Part shown: in pieces, positions 63,087-64,000 of the stretch | How the letters are laid out: each line of letters begins with the position of its first letter | Numbering within the stretch: the stretch's first letter is position 1 | Origin: Heliopora coerulea | Lineage: Eukaryota > Cnidaria > Anthozoa > Scleralcyonacea > Helioporidae | DNA: 64,000 nt | Assembly (NCBI GenBank): GCA_030142905.1 | Contig: JASJOG010000263.1 | Coordinates: forward strand, 124,001 to 188,000 | Direction of reading: 5' to 3' | Program-made: the position numbers and the translations under genes | The notes under the pieces: generated by a model | Database searches by the model: none | Told to the model about the DNA's origin: nothing | Seen by the model: the letters and a program-made list of their open reading frames with translations, nothing else

Positions 63087-63249
63087 GTAGTCGGCTGAAC
63101 TCACTTCTTAAAATGCATTGAGCGAAACTGCTTTTCACAGTGGTTAAGTGGCGTTTTCTGTTAATTTGGAAAAAACAATTAATCGTAATTACTTGATCGT
63201 TGGCGGGTGCCGGCTTGCATAAAATTACGCTTACATCTCACTAAACGAC

Positions 63250-63545
63250 CGATTACATGGGAAAATTTCAGCCCGGCAGACCGGGTTGAAAAAAGTCCCG
63301 ATTACGTGAAATATTTCAGCCCGGGCTGAAACTGAAATCGGAAGTGAACCCAGGCAGGAATTTGTCAGTAGCCTTTGTTGTTTTGGCAATTTGCATCTTC
63401 CTACGCTTGTCAATCATCTTTTCAGCCCGGGATGAAATTTTTTCGTGCGATTACATGGGATTTTTCAGCCCGGCTAGCTCAAACCGGGCTGAAATTTCTT
63501 CATGTAATCGCGAGCTCCGTTTTTCAAGTATTTTATCGGAAGGCC
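63250..63545. mobile_element. TIR element family C (CAGCCCGG-rich), copy 2
   Basis: Matches 8619-8964 nearly throughout (CCCAGGCAGGAATTTGTC, CGTGCGATTACATGGGAT, TTTTATCGGAAGGCCGG). It starts GATTACATGGGAAAATTTCA. The right terminus is replaced by unrelated sequence after GGCCGG. Confidence 0.8.
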
Positions 63546-63774
63546 GGTGGGGCGGTCTGAAATTGTATTGTGCTAAGATTGATCTGCTCATGCGTACACG
63601 CTATGTGCTCTTGTGGCGTAATGGCGTTGACACGCTCTCGATATGGCTCCGGGAAATTACTTATTGCTGTTCTGGCACTTTGTTTATACGCTACCATATA
63701 TCGTAAGAATGAAGTTAGAACCAATTTCCAAATGATTGGGCTATTTTCAACTTTCTACTCAAAACATTTCTGCA

Positions 63775-64000
63775 GTGCTCGTCTACAACTACACGGTCGT
63801 GGTAATTCATATCTGAAATCAAGAGTTTTGTACTCGGCAAATGGAACCAGTTCATTCCAATTTGATCGAATCATTTTATGTGGCGACGTTCATCCTCAAC
63901 CAGGACCAGCAGTTAAAGTCAAATATCCATGTAAAGAGTGTCCGAGGAATGTTCGTTCAAATCAAAATGCTATCTTATGTGGTAATTGCGAAACCTGGTC
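63775..64000 (+). CDS. Start of a CR1/L2-like LINE ORF with 2A-like motif and PHD-type zinc finger (cut by window end)
   Basis: An open frame of 75 codons running off the window. After CGDVHPQPGP, which resembles the D-V-E-x-N-P-G-P signature of 2A-like peptides at the N-terminus of many invertebrate LINEs, comes KYPCKECPRNVRSNQNAILC and GNCETW, the first half of a PHD-like C4HC3 finger typical of coral LINE proteins. The Glu and Asn of the 2A consensus are His and Gln here, so ribosome skipping is doubtful. No ATG is evident, so it may be 5'-truncated. Confidence 0.7.

Overview
This window is metazoan nuclear DNA, most likely from an anthozoan cnidarian (stony coral or sea anemone). Evidence for this: a long intron-rich gene with GT-AG introns; introns packed with transposons of kinds common in coral genomes (a LINE whose ORF1 carries an SGNH esterase domain, Penelope GIY-YIG and hammerhead sequences, a Polinton, Tc1/mariner and many TIR elements); and telomere-like TTAGGG tracts. 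The organism call is inference.

One host gene spans almost the whole window on the + strand: the alpha subunit of the Ral GTPase-activating protein complex (RALGAPA). I placed 25 internal exons between 352 and 63086. Their splice phases agree throughout and give 3,631 nt, or 1,210 codons plus one leading nucleotide. Both ends are missing: the amino terminus lies upstream, and the rest of the Rap/Ran-GAP catalytic domain, including the Asn-thumb region, lies downstream.

The introns hold nearly everything else. 1.9-5.9 kb: a decayed Tc1/mariner element (2085-3483), a dispersed repeat, a LINE remnant and a foldback element. 6.2-9.0 kb: a hexamer minisatellite and a TIR element. 9.5-13.9 kb: a second Tc1/mariner element (10207-12352) carrying a Penelope GIY-YIG tail, then a pogo/Tigger-type element (12438-13275). 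19-26.7 kb: telomere-like repeats and a 5-kb LINE (about 20540-25672) split by a tRNA-like retroposon with a 12-bp target duplication. 29-31.7 kb: simple repeats and two structurally complete type-I hammerhead ribozymes. 33.5-39.5 kb: several foldback and TIR elements, a LINE C-terminus and a second tRNA-like retroposon with a 14-bp target duplication. 55-64 kb: more repeats and, at the window edge, the start of another LINE ORF with a degenerate 2A-like motif and a zinc finger.

The main accessory system is a 13.15-kb Polinton/Maverick (41116-54267) inside the RALGAPA intron between exons 19 and 20. It has 202-bp terminal inverted repeats and is AT-rich. It encodes a retroviral-type integrase, an FtsK/HerA-like packaging ATPase, a BRO-N/VRR-NUC fusion, a second BRO-N gene inside an inverted-repeat cassette, several structural or unknown proteins, and a protein-primed family B DNA polymerase with an endonuclease-VII-like zinc motif. 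The polymerase, integrase, ATPase and both BRO genes are broken, and the integrase-ATPase junction is a deletion, so this copy looks dead. Some small ORFs remain open. No major capsid protein or adenain-type protease was recognised.
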